64,000 nucleotides of DNA from Glandiceps talaboti (Eukaryota; Hemichordata; Enteropneusta; Spengelidae). How positions within the stretch are numbered: the first letter of the stretch is position 1; every line of letters begins with the position of its first letter. This document shows, one piece after another, positions 27,001 through 38,452 of the stretch. The translations under genes and the position numbers were made by a program. The stretch is from assembly GCF_964340395.1 (NCBI RefSeq), contig NC_135555.1, positions 14,169,746 to 14,233,745 on the forward strand, read 5' to 3'. The notes under the pieces were generated by a model that was not told the DNA's origin, searched no databases, and saw nothing but the letters and a program-made list of their open reading frames with translations.

Positions 27001-27342
27001 AAGAGATATTCCACATTCTATGCAGTGTGTGACACATTCCCCCTTCTCACATGCTCCACATTTTGATGGCGAGGTCTTTTCTTCATCTCTGAACAAGTCA
27101 ACTAGTTCATTTATGAAGGTATTGTCTGCCACTCCCGCTACGCCACGATCTGAAACTTCGTACTTACGCCGACAAACCGGACAGGTTATCCCACTCTCTC
27201 CTACCAGCTTGCTAATACAAGTTTCACAGAAATTATGATGACATGGTAGCCTTTTGGCATTGTTATATTGCTCGGCACAAATGGTACAGAGAAGAAAATG
27301 TTCGCTGATTTTCTTTAAGAGCTGTGAATCTCTGGACGCCAT
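24043..27342 (-). CDS. TRIM-type RING/B-box protein with C-terminal TAX1BP1-like tandem zinc fingers
   Basis: Four exons join in frame: 27342-26254, 25617-25468, 25130-24802 and 24289-24043 (604 aa). RING: C19, C22, C34, H36, C39, C42, C54, C57. B-box 1 spans about 95-131. B-box 2: C156, H159, C168, C171, C176, C179, H184, H189. A coiled coil spans about 195-310, with a further charged helical segment in exon 2 (364-413). Exon 3 is proline-rich (LPPPLPPPPPSY). The end carries two C2H2 fingers, C547/C550/H566/H570 and C575/C578/H595/H599, with FEEHVQSH and FERHVQQHF, the signature of the TAX1BP1/CALCOCO2 C-terminal ubiquitin-binding fingers. It is probably an E3 ubiquitin ligase that also binds ubiquitin. 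The SKICH domain of TAX1BP1 is absent. Cytosolic action is inferred. The function of the whole is not known to me. Confidence 0.9.
24525..24625. repeat. (AGC/AGT)n trinucleotide repeat
   Basis: About 100 bp of mixed GTA and GCA triplets in intron 3 of the TRIM-like gene, between exons ending at 24802 and starting at 24289. Antisense frames encode poly-leucine and are not genes. Confidence 0.9.
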
Positions 27343-27396
27343 AATGTTAGAAATACGTGACCAAATTGTGTCACATGATCATGATCATACAGGTAC

Positions 27397-27412
27397 AGGT
27401 CAGTTCAGGTCA
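27397..27412 (+). promoter_or_regulatory. DR4-type nuclear receptor element upstream of the TRIM-like gene
   Basis: AGGTCAGTTCAGGTCA: two perfect AGGTCA half-sites with a 4-base spacer, 55 bp upstream of the ATG. DR4 is the classical arrangement for thyroid hormone, LXR and PXR/CAR-type receptors paired with RXR. A related AGGTAC half-site lies directly before it. Function is inferred from the motif. Confidence 0.45.
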
Positions 27413-29589
27413 GGTATATATTGATTTTGTTTGGTTCACATTCACATTTGGATCCAAAGAATCGTCATCTGTTTTTATTTGCAATATATATTGGTTTTCA
27501 TAGCAAATTTCACCTCTTTAATTTAACAATGTAAGTTATGGTACTCGAATATGTTCACATTCTTGTGTTAAAAACAATAAAATGTTGATAATATCGATAG
27601 TATTGGCGTATTTAGCTAACTATATGTGATAGGGGTAAAATTACACTTGTTTCTTTGATCGCATAGGTCCACTAATATTTCGTCATGAGTGGACCTGCAC
27701 AATGCACTTGGACTAATATCCCAAGATGATGTGTTCTTGAATGAGCCATTGTCACTTCATTTAGCCAATCCATTTTCATACATTTTTGTCCAAAACATAT
27801 TGCAATGGTATATTTCAGTCGTTCTGTGTTATCAATAAATACTGAAACTGCATGAAATGCGACTACTTCGTTCCCATTTGAGTGTTTGCCATCTTTTTCG
27901 TTTTTCATGTGCAACATTCTAAAAGTACTTGCAGTTGGCAAAATGGTTTTACTCTAACGAGTATGAAATCTATGTGAAAAATGTAATTCCTAGAACAGAA
28001 GACAATAATTGCGTGGCAATTTTGAAAACAAAGATAACAGATGGCGAATTGCTGAGAAAAAATAACCTGACAACTAATCGAAAATCACATCTTTGGATAT
28101 GAATGTGATAAAACAAAATATTCAGTCGATACCTGACCTGGCCTGTATCTGCGTTTTATACCAACCGAAGAAAAATATATGTAATGTTTCCTTTTACCTA
28201 TGTAAGCGAAAGTTAGGGAACCCTGAATAATTACAATGGGGAGGGCCGGGGAAACAGGTCTGGGTTGTTGCGTAAAATGTGCCTTCCTTTCTCTAAAACA
28301 CCCCCCTCCCGTACCCTCCCCACTTGGCTCCCTCAAACTCTTATTAAACTTTTACTGCCTACTTTCCAATTTTACTAGCTACTTTATTTGGAATATTAAT
28401 GCATTCATTGCTACTTTTTACTTTTGAAATAAGCTACATTCATCACGTACATCTCCTGTTATGAGGAAATACAATTTCAAAAATAAAAAGTTAGACAACG
28501 GGGCGAATTTAATGCATATATCAAATTAAAGCATATATATTTATAAAAGAAAAAAATGCTGTACGCCTACTTGAAAAAATGTACTCTCTAGTTGCTCTTG
28601 AAAAAAGTAATCACTGTCATGGTGGTTGAAAAAAATGTTGTTTGGTTCAACATCTCAAGTCCAAGCCCCCCAATCAAATGGTTTGCCCCTTATAGCTGTG
28701 ATCAGTACTTGTGCTTGGGTTTCATTTGCTGGGTTCAGGCCAGAATGCTAACCGACTACCAAACACAAAATGGGCAAACTCCCCGTATCGTTGGAACTGA
28801 GCTCAAGGTCACTATTGCTGCAGCATTAGATCCCTATTAAATATCGTACCCAACTGTTTCCGTTTTACTCCTTACGTGTCGTATTTGTCAGCAGCGATTT
28901 GATATGATATGATCTAATCTTATGTATCTAACCCTAACACCTATTAGAGCCATAATTTAATAAGGCAACATTGGACTGCTCATTACCATATGGATACAAG
29001 GATGCTATAGTAGAAGTGAAACATGTTTTGAAAACCCCATATCCATAGCTGATAACAATGCAAAGCACAGGGTCAACAGTTAAAAATAATTTTAATGTTT
29101 GAAGGGTCACTATAAATGTGCACCTACCAGCTATATTGCATGCAGTTTGCATGCAATGCGCATGCGATCGGACTCCAAAAATCACAAAATAATTAACGAT
29201 ATATCTCAACGTTGCAGTGAACATGTCGTAGGCTGTTGATCCAATACCATTTCTTATAAAAGCCCCAAACCCTACATATTTTTGGCGTGCGAAAAGGTAA
29301 AATGATAACAAATTGCTTCTATTTCCGTGTACAACTTACACACTTGTAACGCCTTTGCTTCATCAGTGGTAAGTTAAAAAAAATCGTATTCCAGAGAGAG
29401 AAACCATGACGTCACTTTAGACTAAAACAGTACAGTCTGGATAGCATCTTCGTCTAGAAGTAATTTTTGAAAATTTACTACGGTAGTAAAGTATTAAAAT
29501 AAAATACAAGTTCGACATACCTACACCTACCCTAACACCTGCCCTCTGGAGTCACATGTTATCGGAAATACAAACATTTCCGTCAAATT

Positions 29590-30075
29590 TAAAACTTGAG
29601 GTCATAAGTTATAATTACCAAGAATCATTAATTATGCAAAGGGGTCATTACATTTTTAAAGAATTACATCTTTTTTAGCCATATCTGACAATTACGATTT
29701 GATATCACCAACAAATATATCAAATTATAAGCTGATGAAATTTAAAGCTTGCCTAATTACCAAAAACGATATGCAAATGATTCAGTACAGTTAAAAACGT
29801 GTGCCTTGCTATTGTCCATGAATGGGCAAATTCTACGAAATTTGAAGCTTGCATCCATAATACTTCATATAATTGCCTAATTATTTAAAATCATTATTTA
29901 TGCAAATCATCAATTTAAATTAAACAACATTGTCATAAATGTATTTGTCGAATTATATGAAATTTGAAGCATATATTCGTAAGATATTGCCTAATTTCCT
30001 AAATAATTATTACTCATTTACTTAACTAAATTTATAAAATTACAAGCTACATTTGTAAACTTTATGTGCCATTTA
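29590..30075. repeat. AT-rich minisatellite with octamer motifs
   Basis: Four to five degenerate units of about 90-110 bp share GAAATTTGAAGCTTGC, TTGCCTAATTA and TTATGCAAAT. ATGCAAAT (the POU/Oct octamer) is intact at about 29772 and 29900. Whether it matters biologically is unknown. Confidence 0.65.
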
Positions 30076-30950
30076 ATTACTAGTAATTACAGGGGGCTGG
30101 GGAAAATCAGGCCTGGGCTGTTTCGTAAATATGACCCTCTCCCAATTCTGTCATGCTAAAAATGACCCTCAATTTCCTTTCTCTAAAACATGACCCTACC
30201 CCTGTTAAAATATTTCAACAACAAAAATCGTTTAGATGCTATCAGACATGGAAAGGGACACTTAGTCTAGTCCAAGATCATTGTCATGTGTTTCAATATT
30301 TTCTGTATTGTACTTCATATAAGAATGATGGGTGGTGGTTCTATTCTTACGAAATAAATTTTCAAAAACTTGATTGTATGCTTCAGGTGCAGCTTTCCAA
30401 GAGTTTGTTATGTTGGAAATTGGAAAGTTTAAACTTCACAAGAAATGATTACTTGAAAGTTTATAGTTAAGAAAATTTTGAAAAATATTTAGGCCGTCTG
30501 AATAGTTGACATATCATAAGACTTGTTGTTATTGTTGTTGTTGTTGTTGTTGTTGTTGTGCAGACGATGCGTCTAAATAACGGATAGTTTATATAGGGTC
30601 AGATCGACTAAAGGTCTCTGTAAGTTTATAAAATTTATGTAACGATATTTATATCATCTTTTAATGCAACTAATTGTTGACAAAAATACAATAATGTTGG
30701 AAAGTGTACAAATTGAGGGGTCCCCAAAATATCCAAATTTACTCACCAGTCATTTCCCAAAATCAAGGAAAAGCCATATTTAGTATCTCTGTCAATAAAT
30801 GCGATGACTCGATCTATAGGGTGTCGGTAAGTTCGAAGATGTCCTTGTGCATAGGATAACGGACCTACAAGGAAACGCTAGAAAATAACAGTTTTGTGTG
30901 AGACTGTGCTCTGGAGACGAAAACATGATGTAAGAAGGAAAAAATTTAGT

Positions 30951-30956
30951 TTTATT
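30951..30956 (-). terminator. Candidate polyadenylation signal of the ANKRD60-like gene
   Basis: TTTATT on the plus strand reads AATAAA on the coding strand, about 310 bp past the stop at 31267. Position is reasonable, but other signals could be used. Confidence 0.35.
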
Positions 30957-31266
30957 GCATAAATTACAATAATATACAACAGCAGCACGTAAAAGTTGGA
31001 CACGTGATGATGTACATACATATCGAATACTTCCAAGTTATTAATCCGTACATTTTACATTGTTAAAATTCAATTCTATGACTATGACGCTATGAATAAA
31101 GCAACACTTTAAATCACTACAATTGTGTCAGTCTGTCGTATACATGTGTATAGTGTTGAGCTTTGCTGATCTTTTTTGATTTTTTTTTTTATATCCGAGG
31201 TTCTGTAAATGCAAGTTGGATCAGGTGGACAAAATCAGATATAGACGCCTAGAGTTCATTCAAAGA

Positions 31267-34200
31267 TTATCGCCATCTTTTGTTTACAGGCCTAGAGGTG
31301 GTGGGGCGCTTATCTTTCGTTTTCAAGGCTTGCTGCAGCGACCTTTGCAGCCGTTCTGTCGATTCTTTTTCTTTCTCGCTTTCTCTTCTAGACTTATTAG
31401 TCAACCATCGATTGAACGATTCATACACTATGCCTCCTTCCCGTCTTTGTCGTTTTTCACAGCTGTGTTTTGACGCGTTTGTCACAGACACTGTCTTCAG
31501 CACCTCATCGCCCTCTATCCTTTTCGTGTTCCATTTAGGAAAACTTTGATATTCAATCTTATTTTGACGCTTCTCGAATAAAACGGTTTTTTCCTTTTGT
31601 TTCTCAGTAATTTTGTTTGGATCGACTTCAGCACGTAAATCCATGTATTTACTATATACCCTGTTAGTTTTTTGATCATTTCTTTTCTTTTCTTCTTTCA
31701 GTCTTTCGAGTTCTATTTTATTGACATGAAGTATGTGTCTGGATAGTTTTTCCTTGTACTGTCTGTCGACTAGCCCTCCGGATCCATGACATGTTCCCTG
31801 ACCAAGTACTTTACATTGCTTCTTACCTACAGGTTTGACCTCATGGGTAAGCGGGGTCAGACTTTGATTCTCCGATTCAGTTTTAGCGCTTTGGTTTCTT
31901 TTATCCAACTGTTCATTACTGATAGAGCCCCACAAATTTGGTAAACGATCGGTGTTCGAGTAATCGTGATTGCTTCGGTCGTTCATCAAGTTGAACGTTC
32001 CTTTCCCCATATTGGTTTCAGAGGACTTGCGGGAAGCACCTGCATTGACGTCTCGCTTGGCATATACCGTACCAGACTCTCTCGTTCTAGATCTCGTGTT
32101 CCTATCGACTGCCGTTTGTTTCTTTTCTTTCATCCACTCTTTATACAACTGTAATTTGTTCTCTCTATTTTCGGATCTACTTTCAGTTTCTCTTTGTTGA
32201 AAACATTTTATGTCCTGATTGTAACTCGTAGACACATTCAAGAGAGTAGATCTTGGAACAGCTGATCTTGCCCTGAAATGAAATGAAATGAAATGAAATG
32301 AAATGAAATGTTATATCAATAAGAAAATGCCATCGTTAATCGGCCAGTAAATTAGATGTATTTGTGTCTATTAGCTAAAAAAAAAAAAACTCCATCAAGC
32401 ATTGCAAAGAGTTTTAGAATGATCATACTGCGCAACACTAGCGCATGATGAAGAATAATAATAGTCGTTGGTGGCGCTTTACAAACCCCGCTATCCAGTA
32501 TCCTAACATGTTGTCCGAAGCGCCACACAGGCATATGCAGGACTGTGTTTCTTCAGTCCAGATATGATATAGAGACGTTACAATATTTCATCCATGTCGT
32601 AATGTCGTTTCAAGAACCACTCTTGTCATTAAGCTTATGTCTGAAAATTCTGTGATTTCAACATCCTTAGGTGTATTGTATTAGATTTGTACTTTGACTC
32701 CGAAAAATTTGACATTCGAAAAACGTTTGTAAAGGCATGTTGGGCTTCTGGCAATCTCTGTGTGAACAAAATTATTGTATAATAATAGCTACTGTATATA
32801 TCTTACAGGTTTACAGAACTGCCAATCATGCATGCATGTTTGTGTAGATGTCTGAATTGTTTGCCTATTTTGTCAGATAGGTTACTAGAACTGTCAATTA
32901 TTTTGTGCTGATGTAAAACACTTTCTTTACGCTGTCTGATTGGTTTATGGAACTGCCGATCTTATTGTGAATGTAAGAATGTTCTATCTATGTTGTTTGT
33001 TTGGTCGATAGAACTGTCAATCACGTTTTAAATGTAACAATATTTTGCCTACCTTCTGTACAGGAGAGTGTGAACACTTCTCGTCGTAGTCGCTGATATT
33101 GGTCTACCCCCATATCTTCTTTGAAGCGACGGCAACGGGGCTGAACGCGTCCGTGGTGTACGATATCTTGACGCTTGTTTTGTTCTGAAGTGTACTTGCA
33201 CTCCACTTTTATCATTGATTCGAGAATTTCTTTTATCTTTCTTCTCATCCTCATCCTCATCCTCATCCTCCCCCTCTTCCTCACTCTCATCATTTCCAGA
33301 CTCTATCTCATCATCAGATTGCGCCTCTTCATCATTACTGACGTCCGATATTTCTTCTCCATCCTCCTGCATGTCTTCATTAGAAATCTGGTTATCCATA
33401 CTAGTGTTATGTTCTTGTAACGTCGTGTCCTGAGTTAGTTTGATATTGTTCTCTTGTTTATGATATTTGCCGCCATTTTCATCATCATCATCATCGTCGT
33501 CGTCATCATCATCATCATCATCATCATCACCACCATTGTCACTGTCATCCACGTTATCAATATCATTACTTTCATCATCATCACCGTCGTCATCGCCATC
33601 ATCATCATATTGATCATCTCCAATCAATGATAAAACTTGAATCCGATTTTCATCAACGACACCTTCTACACCTGTGGTCGTTTCGTCCACCAAGTTAATG
33701 TTCACAGACAACTCATCTGGCATGGTGGTGTTTCTTACCTGTTGCTCCATAATATCGTAGTCTTCATCATTTGCTTCCTGTTTCATGATATGCAACTCCA
33801 ATATTTTTGCTGTTAAAGAGTCTTCGCGAACTAGATTATCATAATCACGTGTTCCCGGTCCAGCTAAATCTCCTGCACCTTGAGGAAGTAACCTTGGAGA
33901 GTTGTACGGTGGTAGTGGTACAGAGTCGTTCAGTTGAATAACATGAAGTTGGTTTTCTTGACTCGTTGATTGGTCTCCACATCTATCATCATCATCGTCG
34001 CCTTTTCCCGTGGGTTGTCCATCACCCTCGTAAGACTGCACATATGTGTCACTCAAGGCTCTTCGGAGATTTCTTGCACTTTCTACATTCGCATCTGCGG
34101 CATCCATGTCGATTCGTAACGTCACCGTCGACATCTTCGAGTCCATTTCTGAGTTCCATTTGTGATATCTGAGTTTTCTCACGCATTCGTTTTTGTCGAA

Positions 34201-36238
34201 TTCACGTGCAACTTCCATCGCTGACTTGTTTTCACAGTCTCTTGTGGTGATGTCGGCACCGCTTCTTATCAGAAGGTCAATAATCTCGATGTTGCCCTGA
34301 CTGGCAGCTGCATGTAATGGTGTTCTACCAGAGGGTGTTATTCCCATCAAATCAGCACCTATAGACGTGATCAAGTACAACAAACAGTATCAAAATCACA
34401 TGTTGTTCATTGGTCAGTTGATTCTATGATACTATAACACTGTTAAAATTCACAATTTCGAGATGTTGGCTTACACTGTTACAGAGACAAGTTTTGACAT
34501 GTAATTAAACTTACACACTGGAGTCTAGTCTAGTATGTCATGATCTGCCATGACAGCTTAGTTAGACTCACACGTCGGTGCACGGCACGAAGCTCCCGAT
34601 TGCGCGAACTACAGAAACGGGACAAACATACCACTATTACTTTATGATCTGTTGATTGTCAGCTCGTTTACATTGGTGAAGTCGTATGCTAACACGTCAT
34701 TCATTTAATACTTCATTTTAGCTATGGTGAGATTGTAAAGCGGAATTTAGCCAGGTGAATCGGCGGTCAACCGTATGGTTACTCAGTAGACTCTGTATAT
34801 TTTTTTTGCTGTGTGCCTTATTTATGTACAGATGTAAAAGTATTTTGGAAAAGTAAAACTGTCATAAGTAATGTTATTTTCATTTTGTTCACTAGTCTTG
34901 GAAAAGAAATTGTTTTACATGGAATTATATTTACAAATAGGATGGTGTTACAAGACACCAAAGTGAAGGAATAAACACGGCAAATCTCTGGGCGAAGGTA
35001 TATGCAAGTGTGGAAAATTAACATCGTTGCCAATGTAGTCGACTCTAAGACTTTTACTTAGAGGCATGCCTTTTGAAACATGGACAGTTACAGTAAATGT
35101 ATGTGTTCCAATCCCAGGTTCTCATATTAGTGATATCTTGTCATTGGAGCCGTATAGTGTCAGCCTTTGGATCAGGACAAACATTTTTCCCACCAGACAT
35201 ACATGTGTCTTTCTCACCCAAATTATAATACTTGGGCCCTTAATAATTAGATAATACCCAGCAGATAACAGCTCGACATAGAGATTTCTTTCTTTGCGAT
35301 TAACGAGACACTTACTTACACGTAATTTTGAAGTTGCTACTTCAGTACTGCTTGAAGTAATTACTTTGGAAACTTACCAATTGCTAACAAAGCCCTCGTT
35401 AACGGTAGACATCCACGATGACAGGCAATAAAGAGAGCTACAAAAGCCCGTTCAGCAACCACTTGTTGGACTAACAGAACCTCGTGTGAATCAAAATCGG
35501 CTTCATTTAACAGCTGTACGCCACCACGCAGACACACCTGTATAGAGTGACAAATTCAATCATTGTGTTATGGACGATGGTTTGTAGAATTCAATTGGTT
35601 ATTGTCGAGGTTTCACACGTGCGTGTTATTATTGCACGGGACATCAACAAGTTTATTCTTGAATGGTCCCCTTGAATAAAATGCCTCTGTTGAATGATCA
35701 GGGTATATAGCTGTGTTTTTATCGACTGGTCTTTGGTTGTAGAGTTGGTCAAAATCGGTTGTACAGTTGGTAAATCAGTCTGTGATTAGTATGAACTAAG
35801 ACACTGAATTGTGAAGGAACGGGGAAATTGTCATGGAAAAGAAATAAAACAGATATGTGACTATAATACCTCATCCACGTCTCCTTTCCAAGTGGCTGTA
35901 AACAACTCATTCCAGCTTGGAAATATTTTGATTTTTAGTGTTTCAGCGTTGTGGATATTTTCACCGGGAACAAGTCGACTTTCTTCATCAATCTCAGCCC
36001 CACTCATGCGGACTAATGAATACACTTGACCAGGGATTCCAGAGAACAGCTCGATCTTCGCTTTCAGATCCCATATCGTAGCTCCCAACTTTATATCCGC
36101 GAAAGTTGCGAGATCTCCTGTTGGAAGTTGGACGAATAATTTGAAAGTGGACAACTGTGCCGAGTGTAGACCATAGAAATCCAAATCGTCACACGCTGAG
36201 GAGGAAAGTTCCTCACGTCTGTAGTGATAGTCAACCAT
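31267..36238 (-). CDS. ANKRD60: ANKRD60-like: ubiquitin-like domain plus ankyrin repeats, with long C-terminal extension
   Basis: Four exons join in frame: 36238-35870, 35537-35378, 34358-33053 and 32272-31267 (946 aa). I chose the ATG at 36238 because it sits in a good context (ACCATGG) and the frame upstream has only non-ATG starts. Residues 31-107 form a ubiquitin-like fold (TFKLFVQLPTGDLATFADIK). Residues about 147-243 are ankyrin repeats, with AERAFVALFIACHRG and GRTPLHAAASQGNIEIIDLL closely resembling vertebrate ANKRD60. The rest is unlike the roughly 350-aa mammalian protein: residues about 290-590 are strongly acidic, with 16 consecutive aspartates near 451-468, and exon 4 (612-946) is basic, charged and helical, with KEWMKEKK and FNRWLTNKSRRE motifs reminiscent of microtubule-associated coiled-coil proteins. 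Molecular function is unknown. Confidence 0.87.
32274..32309 (-). repeat. (ATTTC)n microsatellite forming the polypyrimidine tract of ANKRD60 exon 4
   Basis: On the plus strand six to seven GAAAT units directly abut the acceptor. On the coding strand the intron ends (ATTTC)n then AG, so the pyrimidine tract is made of a pentanucleotide repeat whose length can vary. Confidence 0.85.
32805..33052 (-). repeat. Tandem repeat starting at the ANKRD60 exon 3 donor
   Basis: Four degenerate units of about 60-65 bp share TTGACAGTTCTATCGACC or TTGGCAGTTCTGTAAACC, ending in a CAAACAAAC or CAATCAGAC segment. The first begins at the donor GTAGGC, with no gap. Confidence 0.7.
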
Positions 36239-37688
36239 GGTACACACAACCACTAAAACTGGTTGCGATCGATTATTTATTGTACAAATTATTGAGGCGG
36301 CGGGAGTCCAACCTGTTGTCTGCTGTTCTTCTGTTCCAATACCTGTAAATATACCCAGACAATGGAATCCCTATGTTATATAGACCGTGTCTTTGCTTTG
36401 TTCAGAGGTGGTGTTGAAAGAAGGGTGTGCAATACTCACACCCTCAGACCCTGTAAAGAACATTAGATACACGCGTTGATGTATACTCAGAATTCAACAA
36501 CTGTGATGGCCACTAAAATTTGTCACACTGGGCACCCAAAATGAGTCCATATTTATATTTATATTGTGTTTTTGTCTCCAAAATGGTGAATAAAATTGGC
36601 CACAGCTAGTTCATGAGCAGCTTATATTTTCTACCGTAATTAGCACTTACGTTACACACAGCAGGAATTAATGAAATATTATCAGTAAGGGTATCGCTGA
36701 CCATTTGTAACAGTGTTGAGGTTGAATATTAATCTGGTTATTGAAAAGATTCAATCACAAAAGAATTCATAGTAGATGCTGTAAAAACTTAAAGTAACTT
36801 TTTAGGCAGGGTGGGGGAGGGGAGGGGGCTAGCTGAGATATGTCACATAGTTACTGTTTAATAGAATGCTAGTTCTGAACACATTTATATCTGATCCAAT
36901 AGATTTCTAATATGCAGTCATGCTGTTTTACTTTCAATGATGGTACTCGTCCTTAGCCATGTATCCTATCTCTTTCCACACGGTTTCACTGGATCTCCAT
37001 TTACAGTGGTTTGAGCCTGGATATGCTATCGTCGCCAATGAACGAAGAAATAACAAACCACAGCTGTGAACAAATGTATCTATGTCGACTCCACTGAGAT
37101 GACAAGTCTGTTTACTCTGATAAAGGACATTTACCTTTGTAGACGATGATCTATCCCCTTGTGAGTTACGTCTATCTACGACTCTACCAAGAAAACTTCA
37201 CGTCTTATCGCCAAACGGGTTGATGAGCTTTGCTCGATTGTTCGTTGTCTCGCTCCCAAATTGTTGATTGGTGGAAAAACAACGTAATTGATGGCAACCG
37301 TTATTATTTTTACGGATCCGATTTATAACTGTAGTTTTATAGTGTTGATCCGATTTATAACTGTAGTTTTATAGTGTTGATCCATTCGACTGTGTCATGC
37401 TGCATACCTGACAACTTCGCAACCGGTATCCACAAACGAAATCTACACATAGCAACAATTCTATGCTCCACCGAATGTCTATACAATAATAGTTGATCAC
37501 AACCCATTCAGTAACGATCAATGGCCGTCATCCAACAAAGCACATCAAATTGCTTTGTGTTCTGATATTGAATTATTCTCTCTTTAAAATTTGTTTACAA
37601 CGTGTATGGATTGTAGATTGGTGGGTCTACTTTTTTCTATGAGTAAAAAATATAGTGAAGTATTTGAAAGTTATCAGCATCGTTACTA

Positions 37689-37789
37689 GTCTGTAAGGTA
37701 CGCCGTGACGGGGCGCCCTCAACCATCGGCCAACCCCTAACAGAGGAGGCCGGTGAGGGCGAAACGTCACGACGTATCTTACAGTCTAC
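37689..37789. mobile_element. Short palindromic element family G, copy 1
   Basis: A 100-bp element with inverted ends, TCTGTAAGGTACGCCGTGAC and the inverse GTCACGACGTATCTTACAG, enclosing GGGGCGCCCTCA and TGAGGGCG. It is notably more G+C-rich than its surroundings. A deleted copy lies at 41998-42062. Confidence 0.8.
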
Positions 37790-38336
37790 ATCGTTACGTC
37801 ATCATACGTTTCTTGCACAATCAAACTTTCTATTGGCCGGGTTTCGATTTCCCATTCACGGATGCAGTGCCATCAACGACGACATCGTGTTATTCTAAAA
37901 GCCACCAGAAGCCTGTAACATACCGGTACTTGTGAAAAATACCATAACAGTTACTTTATGGTAGCTTATATTTAAAATTAATTCACGAAGTTTTAAAAAT
38001 TATTATGACAACATTTTCACGTGAATGTTAGTTTTTCCAAGAATATGTATGATTGTCAGTGAGGTGGGGTGGGTACTAATGATGGAAAATGTTTTATAAT
38101 GCGATCAGTTTCAATAGGAAGTTGAGATGTTTCAAACTTTGACATCAAATACATACAAATGTCTACCATTCCAACCATGTATCATTGCAATCAGCCCAAC
38201 CAACAACTATCAGCATACACAGCCCGACATGCATGTAATCATCCTTAAAGCACACCTGAACAAGGGCTGAAATATTTGTGATTGTGAGTATAGATGTAGG
38301 AAGCACTGTTTCTACCTCACATGTTGTGAGCTCAAT

Positions 38337-38364
38337 CAACTAACCAACCAACCAACCAACCAAC

Positions 38365-38447
<83 letters not shown>
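38337..38447. repeat. (AACC)n-(AATC)n microsatellite
   Basis: About seven CAAC units are followed by more than 15 CAAT units in a continuous tetranucleotide tract. Simple repeat. Confidence 0.95.

Positions 38448-38452
<5 letters not shown>

Larger units (their letters stand above)
27413..31266. other. Intergenic region between the TRIM-like and ANKRD60-like genes
   Basis: No gene recognised. Contents: two related copies of a repeat containing GGCCTGGGCTGTTTCGTAAA or a close variant and CCTTTCTCTAAAACA (about 28228-28320 and 30088-30200), an AT-rich minisatellite (29590-30075), a (TTG)n tract at about 30528-30560, and probably the ANKRD60 3' UTR, with AATAAA on the coding strand at 30951-30956. 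Confidence 0.55.

Noticed and set aside
28934-29311. 125-aa minus-strand frame in the intergenic region
   Set aside because: No recognisable domain, no splice partners, cysteine/tyrosine-rich composition of translated AT-rich DNA. Kept only as non-coding.
33435-33623. Methionine-rich minus frame and plus-strand serine/leucine-rich frames near 33.2-33.5 kb
   Set aside because: Shadows of the poly-aspartate and glutamate-coding ANKRD60 exon 3.
36239-36253. Upstream start for the ANKRD60-like protein (five extra residues)
   Set aside because: The frame there begins with GTG, not ATG; the ATG at 36238 has a strong translation context.
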